DNA of 41,162 bases from an uncultured Lachnospiraceae bacterium (GTDB taxonomy: Bacteria > Bacillota > Clostridia > Lachnospirales > Lachnospiraceae): assembly GCA_947626915.1 (NCBI GenBank), contig CANQUA010000026.1, forward strand, positions 1 to 41,162. Direction: 5' to 3'. Made by a program: the position numbers and the translations under genes. Positions 41,068-41,162 of the stretch are shown piece by piece (the first letter of the stretch is position 1; the number at the start of each line of letters is the position of its first letter). The notes below the pieces were generated by a model. That model was not told the origin of the DNA and ran no database searches. It saw only the letters and a program-made list of their open reading frames with translations.

Positions 41068-41162
41068 ATGATAAACAGCCAGAGTGAGAAGCTGCCGGGA
41101 CTCTACGATCCCCGGTTCGAGCACGATAACTGCGGCATCGGCGCCGTGGTGAACGTGAAGGG
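41068..41162 (+). CDS. gltB: Glutamate synthase large subunit, N-terminal end (partial)
   Basis: AGGAGG (41055-41060) precedes ATG 41068. The 31 visible codons read [20 protein letters not shown] followed by [12 protein letters not shown], the propeptide and catalytic Cys of the class II glutaminase domain of GltB/GltS. Cleavage before the Cys at position 22 would expose the nucleophile. The enzyme makes glutamate from glutamine and 2-oxoglutarate. The gene runs beyond the window. Confidence 0.88.
   Translation, partial: MINSQSEKLPGLYDPRFEHDNCGIGAVVNVK

Overview
The window looks like a piece of chromosome from a Gram-positive anaerobe of the Clostridia, most likely a Lachnospiraceae-type gut bacterium. 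The reasons are near-consensus sigma-A promoters, strong AGGAGG ribosome sites, GTG and TTG starts, a QueH-type queuosine enzyme, a VanG-type ligase with a VanT-type racemase, an HPr with both His15 and Ser46, and a NifU-like/GGGtGRT gene pair. Base composition is GC-rich for the phylum (by eye 55-60 percent, not computed). No rRNA, tRNA, CRISPR array, prophage or intact insertion sequence was seen.

Layout. 1-2895: the 3' end of ilvC, then an AlgX/AlgJ-like SGNH-type protein and an MBOAT acyltransferase, probably an exopolymer O-acetylation pair. 3244-7144: a transporter and PrpF-family isomerase operon, divergent from a LysR regulator. 7383-11784: FtsH behind a consensus promoter, then a membrane-anchored XRE protein with a large ectodomain. 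11788-15438 (minus strand): what appears to be a shrunken vanG cluster of vanT, vanG, a VanR-type operator and a 62-residue remnant of vanR; vanS and vanXY are absent. 15652-22721: a Sel1-repeat protein, an orphan cobQ, a conserved protein that may be a divergent ThyX-fold member followed directly by dihydrofolate reductase, an NlpC/P60 hydrolase with coiled coil, and a D,D-carboxypeptidase.

22842-24767 holds a two-gene system, a NifU-like scaffold protein and a GGGtGRT protein, separated by a palindromic 60-bp-period repeat and followed by an unusual series of about seven degenerate 29-bp repeats. 25218-26777 is an NhaC antiporter with structured intergenic repeats upstream. 27248-28506 is a lipoprotein-anchored barnase with its barstar inhibitor. 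28521-31857 holds an Rrf2 (Fe-S type) regulator divergent from NAD synthetase and a TrmH methyltransferase. 32043-33435 is an NfeD/SPFH membrane pair. 33541-40440 is housekeeping: argF, a small membrane protein, birA, mutY, a lipid kinase, rpoD, queH and HPr. The window ends in the first codons of gltB, preceded by a promoter and a long leader with an intrinsic terminator suggestive of attenuation.

The parts most worth attention are the NifU-like/GGGtGRT pair, the decayed van cluster with its surviving operator, the anchored barnase-barstar pair, the ThyX-like/DHFR pair, and the gltB leader. All functions are read from sequence motifs and remembered family features; no database search was run.
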